Assembly: GCA_002238415.1 (NCBI GenBank)
Contig: MPMI01000048.1
Location: 1 to 37,755, forward strand
Length of the DNA: 37,755 nucleotides
Reading direction: 5' to 3'
From: Desulfurellaceae bacterium bin18
Lineage (GTDB): Bacteria > Desulfobacterota > Binatia > Bin18
Each line of letters begins with the position of its first letter. The stretch's first letter is position 1. The notes under the pieces are model-generated. The model was not told where the DNA came from. It saw only the letters and a program-made list of their open reading frames with translations, and searched no databases. The position numbers and the translations under genes are program-made. This document shows, piece after piece, positions 35,973-37,755 of the stretch.

Positions 35973-36113
35973 GTAGTGGTTCAATTTGCTTGTTCCCCCT
36001 CACCCCAGCCCTCTCCCCCTAGGGGAGAGGGAGCAGATTGTCCCTCCCCCTCTGAGGGGAAGGGGGGGCGCTCCGCCTCAGCGGGCAAGAGCGATGTGAA
36101 ACTGAACCACTAC
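35973..36113. repeat. 141-bp MITE-like element with 15-bp inverted ends
   Basis: GTAGTGGTTCAATTT at 35973-35987 is matched in inverted orientation by AAACTGAACCACTAC at 36099-36113 (14 of 15 positions). Between them lie two GC-rich palindromes, one being CCCTCTCCCC-CTA-GGGGAGAGGG at 36009-36031. The size and inverted ends suggest a small non-autonomous element. No target-site duplication is obvious. Confidence 0.5.
36009..36031. repeat. REP-like palindrome
   Basis: CCCTCTCCCC-CTA-GGGGAGAGGG is preceded by CCCTCACCCCAG. This is the common 'CCCTCACCCC...CCCTCTCCC' extragenic palindromic type found in many GC-rich bacteria. A second, less regular purine/pyrimidine palindrome follows at about 36041-36068. 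Confidence 0.65.
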
Positions 36114-36488
36114 CAGCCCGTGGCCGCGATGGCCGGCGGCCCGCTTGGCCGCGCTGCGGGTCCGCAAGCCGTGGGGGGGGCCATGGATGGTCTCGATGAT
36201 CGGGCGCCCGCGGCCATACCGGCGTTTGGCGTGAGCCCGCGGTGCCGCCCGCCCCTTCGGGGGCGGGCGGACCGGCGCCCCGCCAGAGCGCGGGGAGAGC
36301 GGGGAAGGAAGGGATTGAATACAGGCCAATGCGCGCCTATATTCCGGCTTGACAGCCGCAGATGATATGAGCGAAACGCGGGCGGCGCCCGCCGGTCATA
36401 GAACGCTGTTTAACAGGTGGCTGATTTTGAATGGGTGATTGGGCCATAATTGTGTCGGGGCGCCGCATGCGGCGCTCCTGTTGGTCGT

Positions 36489-36590
36489 ATAAGCCATCAA
36501 ATTGCGCACAAAAAGAGCTTTTACGGTTCAATAAGCCATCAAATTGCGCACAAAAAGACCCCCTGTGGTTCAATAAGTTATTGATTTTAT
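36489..36590. repeat. Direct repeats with 42-bp period
   Basis: Two units (36489-36530 and 36531-36572) share ATAAGCCATCAAATTGCG followed by CACAAAAAGA, a variable 8-base middle and GGTTCA. A third, partial copy begins ATAAGTTATTGATTTT at 36573. Read on the minus strand the unit would encode a repeated SFCAQFDGL peptide, but that is probably incidental. Tandem internal repeats of this kind occur near the ends of some IS21-family elements; that link is tentative. Confidence 0.7.
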
Positions 36591-37136
36591 TGCATTCAGG
36601 TCGGAGACCCCCCCTATATTGTTTTGGATGGGTTTGTTAGAGAAGAACAGTGTTTGATTATAGATCGCTCCCTCCGCCTCCCCTCTCGGGACGGGGGGGC
36701 ATATTACAGCGGCAGCCCAGGACGAGGGGGGCAACGGCCAAGACGGGCCGCCCGAAGCGGTGGGGGAGCCAGGGGCCGATCGTGCCGGCGGCGCGCTCGG
36801 CGGCCAGGCGGGGCAGCCGGCCCCTGGGGGCTGCGGACTCCCGGACTGGGCAAGCCTAGCCTATCCTCGACACGCTCCTTATAAAGTGCCCCCTAATCTG
36901 CATCACACGTCTGGAGGGAGATGGTTGGGATGAGGGGGAAGAAACATCGGGAATACCCGTCCAGGTAGTTGCAAAGTATAGGGAATAACGCTAGAAGCAG
37001 CGTGGAATACTAAATTATCTTTTGTACGATACGTTGGCATAAAGATATGGGGAAAGGGGGTGACCTGCCGCAGCCAGGGAAACAGAAAGTGAAGCAAGGT
37101 AGGGAGGATAATTCTTTGTTACAGGAGGGAAGGTTT

Positions 37137-37755
37137 ATGACCAAACACAACAGGAAATGGCGCTCGGGCCTGCGAGGACTCGTGGCCGGGTTGGCCGTCG
37201 CAGCAGGACTCGTATGGCTGACGAGCCCCGCACAAGCGGTGGTCCGGGTGGGCGACTCAGAGATTCAAGTCGTGTACGAGATGCAGCACGCATTTCAATT
37301 TGACGGCAGCCCAGGCGATAACTTCGAGTGGGTGCAGTGGCGCAACGAGATGCGCGTGGAGTACGAGTATCAAGATTTGGTGTCAACCGAAGGCGGTTTG
37401 TTCGGTAAGAACATCAAGATCCCAGGGGTCCGGCGCGCTGACTTCTCCTTCATGTATCGCGGTCGCTTTGACCCGGTCTATGAAGTGCGCGACAAGTACG
37501 ACGACATGTACTCCCACCGCATCAAGCAGTTCAAGTCCTTTACCTTTCCCGAGAACGGCTTTCGGGAAATGAACCTGGACGTGGACTTCGGGGATGTGAT
37601 GGGCCACCGACTGTCGATGAAGCTGGGTAAGCAGCAGATCGTGTGGGGGGAATCCGATCTGTTCCGTTCCATTGACATTGCCAACCCGCTGCGGCTGGAC
37701 CAGAACCAGGCGGTGGGCGAATCCTTTGAGGACTTTCGGACCCCCATCTGGGCCA
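37137..37755 (+). CDS. DUF1302 family outer-membrane protein (N-terminal part, cut by window end)
   Basis: The frame is open from ATG 37137 to the window edge (206 codons). GGAGG lies 8 bases before the ATG. A long signal peptide (LRGLVAGLAVAAGLVWLTSPAQA, cleavage after residue 35 or so) leads to a mature part rich in alternating aromatic and charged residues: FEWVQWRNEMRVEYEYQD, FSFMYRGRFDPVYE, RLSMKLGKQQIVWGESDLFR and IDIANPLRLDQ. This is the DUF1302 pattern, a predicted outer-membrane beta-barrel of usually 500-700 residues. It typically accompanies DUF1329, YCF48-like and RND genes, as here, and would be the outer-membrane pore of the proposed export route. Confidence 0.85.
   Translation, partial: MTKHNRKWRSGLRGLVAGLAVAAGLVWLTSPAQAVVRVGDSEIQVVYEMQHAFQFDGSPGDNFEWVQWRNEMRVEYEYQDLVSTEGGLFGKNIKIPGVRRADFSFMYRGRFDPVYEVRDKYDDMYSHRIKQFKSFTFPENGFREMNLDVDFGDVMGHRLSMKLGKQQIVWGESDLFRSIDIANPLRLDQNQAVGESFEDFRTPIWA

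Larger units (their letters stand above)
35918..37136. other. Repeat-rich, gene-free region before the DUF1302 gene
   Basis: About 1.2 kb holds no convincing gene. It contains a 141-bp element with inverted ends (35973-36113), palindromic GC-rich repeats (36009-36060), and very GC-rich stretches at about 36115-36330 and 36690-36850 whose open frames look like composition artefacts or decayed mobile DNA. A 42-bp-period direct repeat lies at 36489-36590. The last 250 bases are AT-richer and should hold the promoter and leader of the DUF1302 gene. Confidence 0.6.

Noticed and set aside
36078..36329. Minus-strand frame of 83 codons with a GRPIIETIHG segment as a transposase gene
   Set aside because: It is too short, extremely GC-rich and lacks catalytic motifs. 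At most it is a decayed remnant, so it is mentioned only as a compositional oddity.

Overview
The window is chromosomal DNA from a Gram-negative bacterium. Evidence for an outer membrane includes lipoproteins with lipoboxes, a DUF1302-type beta-barrel precursor, DUF1329 periplasmic proteins and two RND/MMPL exporters. A complete prkA-yeaH-spoVR operon, a bacterial-type aconitase A, ispF and htpG are also present. The base composition is moderately GC-rich. The gene families fit a proteobacterium or a neighbouring phylum of the former 'deltaproteobacterial' type (for example Binatota or Tectomicrobia/Entotheonella-like), but nothing here fixes the taxon.

Positions 1-3.8 kb are accessory. The C-terminal 36 codons of an IS630-type transposase abut a hypothetical gene that seems to have lost its 5' end. 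A 974-residue SF2 helicase follows, with what looks like a C-terminal PD-(D/E)XK-type nuclease motif. Positions 4-20 kb are mostly housekeeping. They hold htpG and ispF on the plus strand, the stress operon prkA-yeaH-spoVR on the minus strand, and gltX flanked by four tRNA genes (Glu-CUC, Gln-CUG, Lys-UUU, Glu-UUC). A probable small toxin-antitoxin pair (PBECR-like nuclease and DUF2283), an exported DUF1800-DUF1501 pair and acnA complete this stretch.

Positions 20-37.8 kb look like one envelope/transport neighbourhood. They hold a DsbA-like thiol protein, RND transporter 1, a DUF1329 gene disrupted by an exact 89-bp tandem duplication, and a small membrane coiled-coil protein. A gliding-type ABC system follows (ATPase, permease, GldG-like protein, DUF4340 protein) with a lipoprotein. 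Next come an intact second DUF1329 gene with a strong terminator, a YCF48-like lipoprotein, RND transporter 2 with a perfect palindromic terminator, a small minus-strand lipoprotein, a repeat-rich gene-free stretch of about 1.2 kb, and the start of a DUF1302 gene cut by the window end. RND, DUF1329, YCF48-like and DUF1302 families together suggest a trans-envelope route for a hydrophobic substrate. Two RND/DUF1329 sets surrounding a GldA/GldG/DUF4340 ABC module are the most interesting feature of the window.

The 36-37 kb stretch contains palindromic GC-rich repeats, a 141-bp element with inverted ends and a 42-bp-period direct repeat, and it looks like a landing site for mobile DNA.
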